Positions 1-6,923 of a stretch of DNA of 8,000 bases are shown in pieces (the first letter of the stretch is position 1; every line of letters begins with the position of its first letter). The position numbers were made by a program, and so were the translations under genes. Source of the DNA: Methanobacterium sp. PtaU1.Bin242 (GTDB taxonomy: Archaea; Methanobacteriota; Methanobacteria; Methanobacteriales; Methanobacteriaceae); contig MVQZ01000276.1 in the NCBI GenBank assembly GCA_002067565.1, forward strand, positions 1 through 8,000, written 5' to 3'. The notes under the pieces were generated by a model that saw nothing but the letters and a program-made list of their open reading frames with translations, had not been told where the DNA came from and did no database searches.

Positions 1-333
1 ATTAGCCAGATCCATTACGTATCGTTCTAAAGAAGCTTTAATTGAAGGATAAATATCCCAGTTTACAGCTATAACCATTTTACCCTTGGGATAGTATATG
101 GTAGAATAATTCTGGAGATACTTTAAGTCGGCAGGAAATGATGGTCTGGGAATCTCCTGTATCTGTATAGGTGCTCGTGGATAAGCTGTTATAAAATCTT
201 TAAATGTTTCAGGCTTACGACCCTCTTTGTCAGTGTATTCCAGCTTACGGACTTTACTATAATCAATTTTAAGTTCATTTAGTTTTTTTATTTTCTCAAT
301 ATTTATTTGGGAGAATTTATTCTCATCTTTCAT
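1..333 (-). CDS. Partial protein of unknown function, possibly C25-peptidase-like (3' end outside window)
   Basis: The frame is open from an ATG at 333 to the left edge, giving the first 111 residues; the rest is missing. It begins 18 bp after the caspase-like gene stops, with a GGGG-TTGAT-like ribosome binding site in the gap, so the two are probably co-transcribed. The first ~45 residues are charged and lysine-rich, with no signal peptide. Around residues 82-111 it reads 'KGKMVIAVNWDIYPSIKAS' followed by 'LERYVMDLAN'. This layout, a hydrophobic strand ending in N/D then 'YPSIxASLxxYVxDL', resembles the stretch that opens the catalytic region of many gingipain-like (C25) and related proteins ('aLiiYAdiF...A..LanWK' in the intact neighbour). 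That resemblance is from memory and weak. No catalytic residues are visible, so peptidase activity cannot be claimed. That it is a real gene is well supported by position and ribosome binding site. Confidence 0.7.
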   Translation of the reverse strand, partial: MKDENKFSQINIEKIKKLNELKIDYSKVRKLEYTDKEGRKPETFKDFITAYPRAPIQIQEIPRPSFPADLKYLQNYSTIYYPKGKMVIAVNWDIYPSIKASLERYVMDLAN

Positions 334-351
334 ATTATCAACCCCTATTAT

Positions 352-1179
352 TTATCCTAAACTTTTCTCTCTTGCTGTTGCATCGCACTCCAGCTGTGGT
401 ATCTGAGTGTAATTACCAGCTTCCAGATCATCTACTACCTTTTTTAGAATTTCACTTCGGGGTAGTTTATTTTGACTGGTGTTCATTTCCTTGCAGAAAA
501 AGTAAGTGAATGCCCCATGCCAGCCTCCATCTATATTGGCATCAGCACTGGTTTGATCTGGTCTGCAGGCCGCCCATAATATGTGTTGGGTAACCTTTTT
601 ATCCAGAAACATCCGGTAAATCCCCTTAGAGACCTTTCCTTCCACTTCCTTAAAAGCCTCCATTGAGGGTGGAGGCATGTATCTTGGTTTACGGTCTAAG
701 AGTAGGTCAATTGCTTTAAGACCAGATCCACTGTGACAGGTGTCCAGAAAGACTTCTAATGACACATTTTCCGGTAGCTGGATGAACAGATCATGGAGTT
801 CGTCGTCAACTATTATATGATCCGGGTCCCACACCTTTCCCTTGGCAGCCAGATCATGAGGACAGAAAGCTTCATCCGCCTTATCCGGCTCATCTCCACT
901 TGTATCTGGGACCTGTGTGCCGTGACTGGACAAACTAAAGACCAAACTGTCGTATTTACCTGTTTTAGCTCCTTTTACCATCTCTTTCAGATTTTTTATT
1001 ATATTGTCCTTGGTTGCCCTGGTATCTGTTAGTTTTATTATATCAGATGTTTCATATCCAAAATATTTTATCAATAACGCTTCCATATCATTGGCATCAT
1101 TTACACAACCCTGTAATGCACTGCTAGGGTAGTTTTTGAAGTTATTAATTCCCACACACAGTGCTTTTTTACCTCCCAT
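352..1179 (-). CDS. Caspase-fold cysteine peptidase (metacaspase/orthocaspase-like, family C14)
   Basis: A 275-residue caspase-fold (Peptidase_C14) protein, expected to cleave after Arg or Lys like other metacaspases. It opens with 'KKALCVGINNF' (first strand), followed by 'LQGCVNDAND', a metacaspase hallmark. The catalytic His is H86 in 'SLSSHGTQ' and the catalytic Cys is C148 in 'VFLDTCHSGSG'. Between them the acidic 'SGDEPDKADEAFCPHDL' and 'IIVDDELHDLF' match the conserved metacaspase segment. A p10-like region follows ('WAACRPDQTSADA', then 'HGAFTYFF'). There is no signal peptide, membrane helix or appended domain, so it looks like a minimal cytosolic enzyme. I chose the ATG at 1179 because GGAAGTGAT lies just upstream. 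A longer frame from 1236 would run through a poly-T tract and hairpin and add a non-conserved leader. Its neighbours are a C25 peptidase 96 bp upstream and an unknown gene 18 bp downstream. The fold is confident; substrates are unknown. Confidence 0.93.
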   Translation of the reverse strand: MGGKKALCVGINNFKNYPSSALQGCVNDANDMEALLIKYFGYETSDIIKLTDTRATKDNIIKNLKEMVKGAKTGKYDSLVFSLSSHGTQVPDTSGDEPDKADEAFCPHDLAAKGKVWDPDHIIVDDELHDLFIQLPENVSLEVFLDTCHSGSGLKAIDLLLDRKPRYMPPPSMEAFKEVEGKVSKGIYRMFLDKKVTQHILWAACRPDQTSADANIDGGWHGAFTYFFCKEMNTSQNKLPRSEILKKVVDDLEAGNYTQIPQLECDATAREKSLG

Positions 1180-1210
1180 TTCATCACTTCCTTTTTTTGT
1201 TATTCGAATT

Positions 1211-1240
1211 AAAAAAAAATAAATTGAAGTCTTCAAATTT
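1211..1240 (-). terminator. Hairpin plus T9 tract before the caspase-like gene
   Basis: On the minus strand an inverted repeat (AAATTTGAA / TTCAATTT, one bulged A, very short loop) is followed one base later by nine consecutive Ts (A9 at 1211-1219 on the plus strand). U-tracts terminate transcription in archaea, and the hairpin makes it resemble an intrinsic terminator for the C25 gene, whose stop is at 1276. It ends about 30 bp before the caspase start, so it could instead attenuate read-through into that gene. Not tested. Confidence 0.5.
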
Positions 1241-1275
1241 ACCTATTAGACTAACTAAAGGACATAAATAACGGA

Positions 1276-3456
1276 CTATTTAATTATCTCCTCCAGATTT
1301 AGTCTTTCCTCAACATATCTATATCCCGGTGCCCAAAGACCTACAAAGATTTCAGGTTCAATTTCCAAGGGTGAATTGGGTTTGTGGATGGGAATAAGAT
1401 CTTTTAAAGGAATTGTTATGTGGGTTGATGACGGTTTTTTGGTGGTAATTAAAATTTCTTTTTTGTGAAAACTTGCACATAGGGTTAATACGGTTCCCTG
1501 AGGACATTGTGTTAACTGAATATCAATAACTGGTTTTTTTAACTTAAATAACAATTTAACTTTTAATTCGTTGATTAAAGGCTCTGATTTCCATAGTTCA
1601 AGAGTAGGGTCTCCTATTACATGATAAATTTCAAAATGATCCTTGATATATTCTGCACTCCCACTCTGCCCCACTGGAAGATAAGATTTGGCATAGTTCA
1701 ATAAGTCACCGAGGCGGTTGAACTTCACTGGATAGCTTGCTGTAGTGCCGGGATAGGTAGGGAGAACGCCTCCAAATGTACCATCAAAAAGTGCTTTAAT
1801 CAAGTCGTTATTCAGCCAGGAATGAGACACCCTTGAGGCAGCGATTAAAGAAGGGGCAGTTCCTTTTATTCTCAGATTTTTCTCGGCGAATGACTCGCTA
1901 GGTGCTGGCAGATCGTAACTGCCAGTAAGGCAGTTGATACTGAAAAACATTGAAGGCATGTCACCGGTAATTTTATCAAGTTCATTTACTGTGAACTCTG
2001 GATGAACCCATCCCTCAGGAGCACCATGGTCTCTATGTCCAACGTATAATTTTCCTTGAGTGGTTGCATTTACTAATCTATTAGTTGCAGTGGTTCCATC
2101 CACGATTGCCGCTATAACATCCGCTGGAATGGGGACACCATCATAATAGAACTTGGGATTTTGGGACTGAGAAACATATATTCTTTCTACATTAAATCCT
2201 AAAGAAAGCATGGTGGGTCTAATATCGTTTTCCATGGTTTTCAAGAAACCTCTTTCATCTGTCTGACCTGCTCCCTGGAAAAATGCTGCAAAAGACATTC
2301 GCTTATAATAATCTGGATCTAGGGGTGGATTTTTTTCATAAGCGATTATCTGATCAACTACCTCCATACCCTGATCTGCGGTGCGCATAGGGACTCTTCC
2401 AATTGAAATCCAGGGGAAAATCAGTTCTTTGACCCCTGTTGGATCATTCGGGGTTGAATAATAGTAATCTGAAATATTTTCACCCCATGGACCCGAAGTA
2501 CTGGTAACGACCGGTTCTTCTGCAGTGATCATATCTTCATCTCCAAAAAGAAGGACATAACGCAAATTAGATGATTTCTTAGATTTTAATTTTCGAATGT
2601 GATTCTTTATTTTAGAAACATCGTTGCCAATTTTGTCTATAGAGACTATATCTGTTGTTATGCCCCTCTTGTTTTTCCAGTTTGCCAATTTTTTTGCCGC
2701 GTTGCCGAAGATATCTGCATAGATAATTAAAAATTCGGCTCCAGACCTCCTGAGAGGGATTGGTATTTCTTTTGGTTCTATATTAAGCCTTTCTTCAATT
2801 TTTCGCCCAGGATTGAGGAATAAATTACCGAATGCTTCCCTATCAACAGGAGATTCGGATTGGATCTTTTCCTCACCTTCTTTAGGGACTAAATCAAGGG
2901 TTAAGGTCACTTTCCCATATCCAACTAACTTCTTTTTTGCGGGATTGTACTGAAAGGGAGTAACATGAACCAGTAATGCATGATATCCATCTATTTCAAA
3001 GGGTCCTGTTACTTTTACCATCTTCTCAGGATAAAAAACATCGGTTTGGTATAGTTCCTTATCAAACTCAAAGGACGGATCATCTTGAGGACCGTCCGAT
3101 ACATTCTCCTGTGATGGTAATATTACTATTTCATCAAATTGTACCTGATCCTTCTTTTCAACAGAATATTCATAGTCACATTGTGATGGTATCTGAACAT
3201 AACGTCCAAAAGATGGTAATAAAGGTTTACCACTCTCGGCCAGGTAACCAGTGCCCTCAATATTTAACAGTTTGAAATCTAATTTTTCACCATCAACCTG
3301 ACATCCCGCATCAACCTGGTAAAATCCAGGAAAAGTATAGGATATAATAATTTTTCCTTCAGACTCCTTCAGATCTATTATGGGTTCTTCACCATGCACT
3401 TCCGCATCAAAATCTTTAGGAAGACCTTCAGGATTTAAAGATCGAAATTCTCTCAT
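1276..3456 (-). CDS. Gingipain-like cysteine peptidase (family C25) with N-terminal prodomain-like region
   Basis: A 726-residue C25-family peptidase. Residues ~35-190 form a beta-rich region ('FPGFYQVDAGCQVDG', 'GKPLLPSFGRYVQIPS', 'VHVTPFQYNPAKKKL', 'GKVTLTLDL') like the C25 propeptide domain. A basic linker with R236-R237 follows. The catalytic region starts at 'AEFLIIYADIF' and continues through 'LRYVLLFGDEDMI' (299-310) and 'PWISIGRVPMRT'. The probable catalytic His is H477 in 'YVGHRDHGAPEGW' and the nucleophile C509 in 'SMFFSINCLTGSYD'; 'YHVIGDPTLELW' (611-622) closes the domain as is usual in C25. Residues ~625-726 look like a small beta domain. The N-terminus (MREFRSLNPEG) has no signal peptide, unlike secreted gingipains, and there is no C-terminal sorting domain. 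AAGGTG lies ~7 bp before the ATG. It sits 143 bp after the C1 peptidase. The family is well supported; specificity and zymogen behaviour are inferred. Confidence 0.9.
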   Translation of the reverse strand: MREFRSLNPEGLPKDFDAEVHGEEPIIDLKESEGKIIISYTFPGFYQVDAGCQVDGEKLDFKLLNIEGTGYLAESGKPLLPSFGRYVQIPSQCDYEYSVEKKDQVQFDEIVILPSQENVSDGPQDDPSFEFDKELYQTDVFYPEKMVKVTGPFEIDGYHALLVHVTPFQYNPAKKKLVGYGKVTLTLDLVPKEGEEKIQSESPVDREAFGNLFLNPGRKIEERLNIEPKEIPIPLRRSGAEFLIIYADIFGNAAKKLANWKNKRGITTDIVSIDKIGNDVSKIKNHIRKLKSKKSSNLRYVLLFGDEDMITAEEPVVTSTSGPWGENISDYYYSTPNDPTGVKELIFPWISIGRVPMRTADQGMEVVDQIIAYEKNPPLDPDYYKRMSFAAFFQGAGQTDERGFLKTMENDIRPTMLSLGFNVERIYVSQSQNPKFYYDGVPIPADVIAAIVDGTTATNRLVNATTQGKLYVGHRDHGAPEGWVHPEFTVNELDKITGDMPSMFFSINCLTGSYDLPAPSESFAEKNLRIKGTAPSLIAASRVSHSWLNNDLIKALFDGTFGGVLPTYPGTTASYPVKFNRLGDLLNYAKSYLPVGQSGSAEYIKDHFEIYHVIGDPTLELWKSEPLINELKVKLLFKLKKPVIDIQLTQCPQGTVLTLCASFHKKEILITTKKPSSTHITIPLKDLIPIHKPNSPLEIEPEIFVGLWAPGYRYVEERLNLEEIIK

Positions 3457-3463
3457 ATTTATT

Positions 3464-3470
3464 ACACCTT
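3464..3470 (-). promoter_or_regulatory. Ribosome binding site of the C25 peptidase gene
   Basis: AAGGTGT on the minus strand lies 7 bases before the ATG at 3456 and fixes this start. It complements the conserved CCUCC-type 3' end of 16S rRNA. Confidence 0.7.
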
Positions 3471-3485
3471 TTTATTAGTTTTATT

Positions 3486-3540
3486 GCCTTGCCCAGAATT
3501 TTAAATGACTAAAATCATTAAATCCTTCACTGAGCAAGGC
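3486..3540 (-). other. Long nested stem-loop between the C1 and C25 peptidase genes
   Basis: GCCTTGCCCAG (3486-3496) and CTGAGCAAGGC (3530-3540) form an 11-bp stem that includes one G·U pair when read as minus-strand RNA. The 33-nt loop holds a second imperfect stem (ATGA...TCAT, extended by UUUA/UAAA past a bulge, around 3500-3522). The minus-strand sequence downstream of the stem is not a clear U-tract, so it is not an obvious terminator in that direction. It ends 29 bp before the C25 start and would lie in its 5' leader if transcription begins upstream. It could be an RNA regulatory element, a processing site or a protein-binding site. Confidence 0.5.
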
Positions 3541-3599
3541 GTTCTTTTCTTATTTTCCGATGAACCACTTTTAATTATTATTTCCGGTATAAAAAATAT

Positions 3600-4523
3600 T
3601 TAAAGACCAAATTGTTCTGTTTTAATCATTTCCATATTCAGTAGGGACCAGAAATCTATTGCTAACTTATTTATGACATATTCATAGGGTAACCAACCAT
3701 ATCCCTTATCACCCCATCCGGTTCCCCAAGAATTACGTATGAGAAGCGCTCCTGTGGTTTCCTTATTACACTGGATATTCTTTATTTTTAGGTTATCATC
3801 ATAACCCACTGCTACTATGGCATGTCCCCATTGTGCTTTTTCATCGGGGCAAGGGAATGGTATTCCACCTTTAACATTTGTACTATTAAATGATGGGAAT
3901 CCGAAAAAACCAAACATTGAAGGAATACCTGCAGCTAAGTAGGTTTTAACGCTATTAAGTACTTCAGTAGGAGGTCTGTTCATGCCTTGTGGATCATGGC
4001 TGAAATAGTTGAGTGCTTCATAGTTGTCTGCTACTGCATGAATCCAAGCTGGTGGCTCACGGTCAAATCCATTTGGTTCAGCTCCGAGTTTATCAGTGTA
4101 GGGCCAATATTTTTCTGGAGGTATACCTCCGAGTACTAAAGCTCCCATGGTGTTTCGAAGCCAAGCCCCGGTGTCACCAGTCACACCCAGTAAATTTCGG
4201 GTGAATTTATAGACAAATAGACGGGATCCATCTATATGTTTGCCAAATGCTCTACGTTCAAGATATTCAACCACTCCTACTGCTGCATGAGCAGTACAGG
4301 AACCCAAATTACCCTGGTTTTCAATATCAGAGCACCATGATCTCAGATCTGTTTTGTTTGGAAGGGGGGCGTCGGAGGTAATGCCTAATTCATCTGCCAT
4401 CTTAGTTATTTCTGGACTTTCAACCGTATTGTAGTCCTTTAAATCTGGCATTGGAGGTAACCAACCGGTTCCAACAATTTCTTCTGTTTCTGGAATTACT
4501 ACTTTTTTGTACATTTTGTACAT
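3600..4523 (-). CDS. Papain-fold cysteine peptidase (family C1)
   Basis: A 307-residue C1 (papain-like) peptidase with the full active site. Numbering from the ATG at 4523, it has the oxyanion-hole Gln at Q70 and nucleophile C76 in 'ENQGNLGSCTAHAA', His H234 in 'WGHAIVAVGYDDN', and Asn N264 in 'LLIRNSWGTGWGDKGYGWL'. The N-terminus contains 'GTGWLPPMPDLKDYN', a short motif often seen ahead of the papain domain in prokaryotic C1 proteins, then 'LPNKTDLRSW' just before the catalytic Cys, so the prodomain is short. There is no signal peptide or transmembrane helix, so it should be cytosolic. A GTG at 4532 also opens this frame, but it overlaps the ribosome binding site GAGGTGA, so the ATG at 4523 is preferred. 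It is the first gene of the peptidase block, after a 435-bp spacer with promoter-like sequence. The family is certain; the substrate is unknown. Confidence 0.93.
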   Translation of the reverse strand: MYKMYKKVVIPETEEIVGTGWLPPMPDLKDYNTVESPEITKMADELGITSDAPLPNKTDLRSWCSDIENQGNLGSCTAHAAVGVVEYLERRAFGKHIDGSRLFVYKFTRNLLGVTGDTGAWLRNTMGALVLGGIPPEKYWPYTDKLGAEPNGFDREPPAWIHAVADNYEALNYFSHDPQGMNRPPTEVLNSVKTYLAAGIPSMFGFFGFPSFNSTNVKGGIPFPCPDEKAQWGHAIVAVGYDDNLKIKNIQCNKETTGALLIRNSWGTGWGDKGYGWLPYEYVINKLAIDFWSLLNMEMIKTEQFGL

Positions 4524-4633
4524 CTCTTTCACCTCTAAATTTTTTTTAATATCTTAATAACTAAATTAAAAGCCCTTAATCCTAATTTAAAGACTTATTA
4601 TCTGATTTTTCCATCCGAATTTTTATGTTGACT

Positions 4634-4697
4634 TTATAGTTATTATAGTTATTAGTAACTTACATAGACTTTGTGTTAGTTAGTAATTACTTACATA
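4634..4697. repeat. Tandem and direct repeats in the C1 peptidase promoter region
   Basis: TTATAGTTA occurs twice in tandem (4634-4642 and 4643-4651). TTAGTAACTTACATA (4652-4666) is repeated at 4680-4697 with an extra TTA inside. The second copy contains the perfect palindrome AGTAATTACT (4682-4691), and the first contains GTAA-C-TTAC. Repeated palindromic half-sites upstream of a gene suggest an operator, but no known regulator is recognised. Confidence 0.45.
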
Positions 4698-4702
4698 TAT
4701 AG
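4694..4702 (-). promoter_or_regulatory. Candidate TATA box for the peptidase block
   Basis: On the minus strand the sequence reads ACTATATATG, a good match to an archaeal TATA box, next to the repeat cluster. Transcription would start about 25 bp downstream, near 4670, leaving a leader of roughly 145 nt. Other AT-rich boxes closer to the gene (for example CTTTAAATTA near 4590) are possible, so this assignment is tentative. Confidence 0.3.
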
Positions 4703-4769
4703 TTTACTATAATAATACTAAATATTAAATAATTAATAAATAATTCTATAGAAAAAATAAATTTCTGTA

Positions 4770-4789
4770 TCAACTTTCTGGAAAGTTGA
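4770..4789 (-). terminator. 20-bp interrupted palindrome, candidate terminator of the oxidoreductase gene
   Basis: TCAACTTTC (4770-4778) and GAAAGTTGA (4781-4789) are perfect inverted repeats around two bases. Folded as minus-strand RNA it makes an 8-bp stem with a CCAG tetraloop, followed within ~20 nt by a T-rich stretch containing T6. It lies about 170 bp beyond the oxidoreductase stop codon. It could instead be an operator. Confidence 0.4.
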
Positions 4790-4958
4790 CTTTACACCAT
4801 ATTAGATCAGCATCACCAAGAACAATACTTCCATTTTTTTAGAATAAACAAAATAAGACAATAAAACCCAAAAAATTGAATTAACCAAGTTGTTAATATT
4901 ATACCTATTATTATACTTTAAAGAAATTTACTTCTAAATTAATCTATCTAATAAAATC

Positions 4959-6911
4959 CTATGCTTTATTAAGCTTCTTTAACCGAACATGGGTCTCGTA
5001 ATAGGGTGTACCTTCCCCCTTTTCACTAAGCATATCCTGGGTTAATATATTAATGTTTTTTCCATATTTCATCCAACCACCTCTGTAAGTCAAAATAAAA
5101 TCCGTTCTTATATCTTCATTTTCCCTAACCCGGACTTCCATCTTCCCCTCGGTAGATTCCAGAAGAACAACTTCCCCATCAACCAATCCCTTTTCCTCTA
5201 AAACCAGAGGATGTACCTCAACATCCAGAAGACCATCAACCATTTCAAACTCCGGAATTACAGAACCCACCCAATTTTGGGGGGAAACAGAAAGCAGATA
5301 TAAAGGAAAACTTTCATTTTTCCCTGAATTTTCCTGGTTAAAATCTTCTATAAACTCAAAAAGTCCAGATTCGGTTTTAAATTTTCCATCTGCATATGGG
5401 ATTTTATCTGCAGATATCATCTCCACCGGTCTTCTTTGCAGTTCATAGAAACCTATGCTGCTTTCTAAAATAGGGGCTGCCAGTTTCTCCAGCCATTTTT
5501 TAGGAGATCCAGACATCTCCTCCTCAAAGCCTAATCGTTTTGAAAGTAGCTGGAATATCTCAAATTCAGATTTCACTTCACCTTGCGGAGGTACTGCTGG
5601 ATTTACAGGAGAAACCCAACCATGACCAAAGCTACCTATGAGATCTTCCTCCTCTAAAAATGTGGTTGCAGGTAGAAACAAATCTGCCACTTCAGATGTG
5701 TCGTTAAGGAAATGGTCAACCATTATCACGAAATCTACACTTTCAAATGCTTTTTTAACCTTTAAAGAGTTGGGATTCAGATTAACTGGATTTGCAGATA
5801 CCAGGAAGATTAGTTTTATGGGAGGATCATCAGTTTTTAGGATATCTTCACCAATTTGGGGCATAGATAGTTTTCTACTATTTAATCCTTTTTCATCTGC
5901 CTCTACTGATAAATCAAAGAATTGATATTCTTCAAACCCCCGAGTTACTCCCCCGCCAGAAATTCCAATATTTCCTGTTACAGCAGCCAGTGCATCCATC
6001 ATATGGAAAGCAAGATGACCCTGCTTATACCGGTGAACACCCCATCCTGCAACAATACTTGAGGGCTTACCCTGAGTATAAGCAAGTGTTAACTCATTTA
6101 ATTTGCTTATATTAATATCACATCTGCTGGATATAAATTTAAGAGAAAATTTATTGAGCATGGTTTTAAATGAAGAGAAATTTTTGGTATAATTCTCTAT
6201 AAACTCCTGATTTTGGAGATTTTTCTTTAAGATGATTTTTATAATCCCCATCGCCAGGTAATGATCGGATCCGGGTGCTGGTTGAATGAATATATCTGCT
6301 TTATTCGCTGTCTTTGTTTTTACCGGATCTATCACTGCTAATTTAGTGCCATTTCTTTTTGCTTTTTTTAAAATCCTCCATAAATGTACGTCAGTAACAG
6401 CAGGGTTTCTTCCCCAGATCACAATAAAATTACTTTTAAGATGATCAAAGGGATCATGAGGTACTTTGACCCCAAAATCCTCCTCCATCGCAGCATGGCC
6501 TATCCCACCACATACTGTTCCATAGGTGGTTGTGACCCCACCAAGCAGATTGAAAAATCTCTTGTTCATTAACTGAAGAGCTGTACGCGCCCCAAAACCC
6601 TGATAGTAAAGTATGGACGGACTTCCGTATTCTTCAACAACTTCACTTATACGAGATGCTGCGATATTTAGTGCTTTATCCCAGCTGATCTTTCTCCATC
6701 TTCCATTTTCCTTTAAAAGAGGATTTAGGACTCTTTTAGGACTGTAAAAATAATTTTCAAGATAATTAGTTGTGTTTTTACATAGAAATCCTGCTGTTAG
6801 CTTATGTTCTGGATTTCCACTTAATTTAACAACTTTTCCATTATCTACTTGGGCTATTATACTGCAGGCACCAGGACAATCACGGGTACATGCTGTAACA
6901 ACATTTTTCAA
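4959..6911 (-). CDS. Molybdopterin-dependent oxidoreductase, DMSO reductase family
   Basis: A 650-residue Mo/W-bis-PGD oxidoreductase (COG0243 type). From the TTG start, residues 8-44 hold a [4Fe-4S] motif C8-x3-C12-x3-C16-x27-C44 ('TACTRDCPGACS' ... 'GFLCKN'). The molybdopterin domain follows ('RWRKISWDKALNIAA', 'FIVIWGRNPAVTDVH', 'KLAVIDPVKTKTAN', 'VADLFLPATTFLEEED'). C134 in 'YGTVCGGIGHAAM' sits where family members carry the metal ligand, so it is a candidate. A C-terminal dinucleotide-binding domain starts near 535 ('PLYLLSVSPQN'). There is no Tat signal, so the enzyme should be cytosolic. The TTG at 6911 has GAGGTAAT 7 bases upstream. An in-frame ATG at 7013 adds a 34-residue leader that is AT-rich and is largely direct repeats. 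The ferredoxin gene upstream could supply an electron partner. The substrate is undetermined; I would not call it formate dehydrogenase on this evidence. Confidence 0.9.
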   Translation of the reverse strand: MKNVVTACTRDCPGACSIIAQVDNGKVVKLSGNPEHKLTAGFLCKNTTNYLENYFYSPKRVLNPLLKENGRWRKISWDKALNIAASRISEVVEEYGSPSILYYQGFGARTALQLMNKRFFNLLGGVTTTYGTVCGGIGHAAMEEDFGVKVPHDPFDHLKSNFIVIWGRNPAVTDVHLWRILKKAKRNGTKLAVIDPVKTKTANKADIFIQPAPGSDHYLAMGIIKIILKKNLQNQEFIENYTKNFSSFKTMLNKFSLKFISSRCDINISKLNELTLAYTQGKPSSIVAGWGVHRYKQGHLAFHMMDALAAVTGNIGISGGGVTRGFEEYQFFDLSVEADEKGLNSRKLSMPQIGEDILKTDDPPIKLIFLVSANPVNLNPNSLKVKKAFESVDFVIMVDHFLNDTSEVADLFLPATTFLEEEDLIGSFGHGWVSPVNPAVPPQGEVKSEFEIFQLLSKRLGFEEEMSGSPKKWLEKLAAPILESSIGFYELQRRPVEMISADKIPYADGKFKTESGLFEFIEDFNQENSGKNESFPLYLLSVSPQNWVGSVIPEFEMVDGLLDVEVHPLVLEEKGLVDGEVVLLESTEGKMEVRVRENEDIRTDFILTYRGGWMKYGKNINILTQDMLSEKGEGTPYYETHVRLKKLNKA

Positions 6912-6918
6912 ATGAATT

Positions 6919-6923
6919 ACCTC
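6919..6923 (-). promoter_or_regulatory. Ribosome binding site that fixes the TTG start of the oxidoreductase
   Basis: GAGGT on the minus strand is separated by 7 bases from the TTG at 6911. It is the only good Shine-Dalgarno match near the conserved N-terminus. Confidence 0.75.

Larger units (their letters stand above)
4524..4958. other. Gene-free AT-rich intergenic region between the C1 peptidase and the oxidoreductase
   Basis: No convincing coding frame, tRNA or rRNA is visible on either strand. The half nearest the C1 gene holds tandem and direct repeats and several TATA-like stretches (minus strand), so it probably contains that gene's promoter. The half nearest the oxidoreductase stop holds a 20-bp interrupted palindrome and a weak ATTAAC/GTTAAT inverted repeat (4880-4897). 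A small RNA cannot be excluded. Confidence 0.75.

Noticed and set aside
793..1032. Plus-strand open frame opposite the caspase-like gene
   Set aside because: It is antisense to conserved caspase motifs, its product resembles no known protein, and no ribosome binding site is evident. Other plus-strand frames (2976-3275, 4013-4204, 5638-5925, 6384-6572, 7332-7574) fail for the same reasons.
1180..1236. N-terminal extension of the caspase-like protein from an upstream start
   Set aside because: It would translate a hairpin and poly-T tract and gives a non-conserved leader. The ATG at 1179 has a ribosome binding site and begins right at the caspase fold. The hydrophobic leader is therefore not taken as a signal peptide.
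1..4523. Gasdermin- or CRISPR-linked caspase defence system
   Set aside because: No gasdermin-like protein, small membrane protein, Cas gene, CRISPR array or TPR-CHAT protein is visible. A defence role stays a hypothesis, not a classification.
4524..4958. Insertion sequence remnant or CRISPR array in the long spacer
   Set aside because: The repeats are short and irregular, without unit-length spacers, transposase fragments, or paired terminal inverted repeats with target duplications.
4959..6911. Annotation as formate dehydrogenase alpha subunit (fdhA)
   Set aside because: The iron-sulphur motif is CxxxCxxxC rather than CxxCxxxC, no fdhB partner is adjacent, and the characteristic formate-dehydrogenase active-site context is not visible. 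Only the superfamily is supported.
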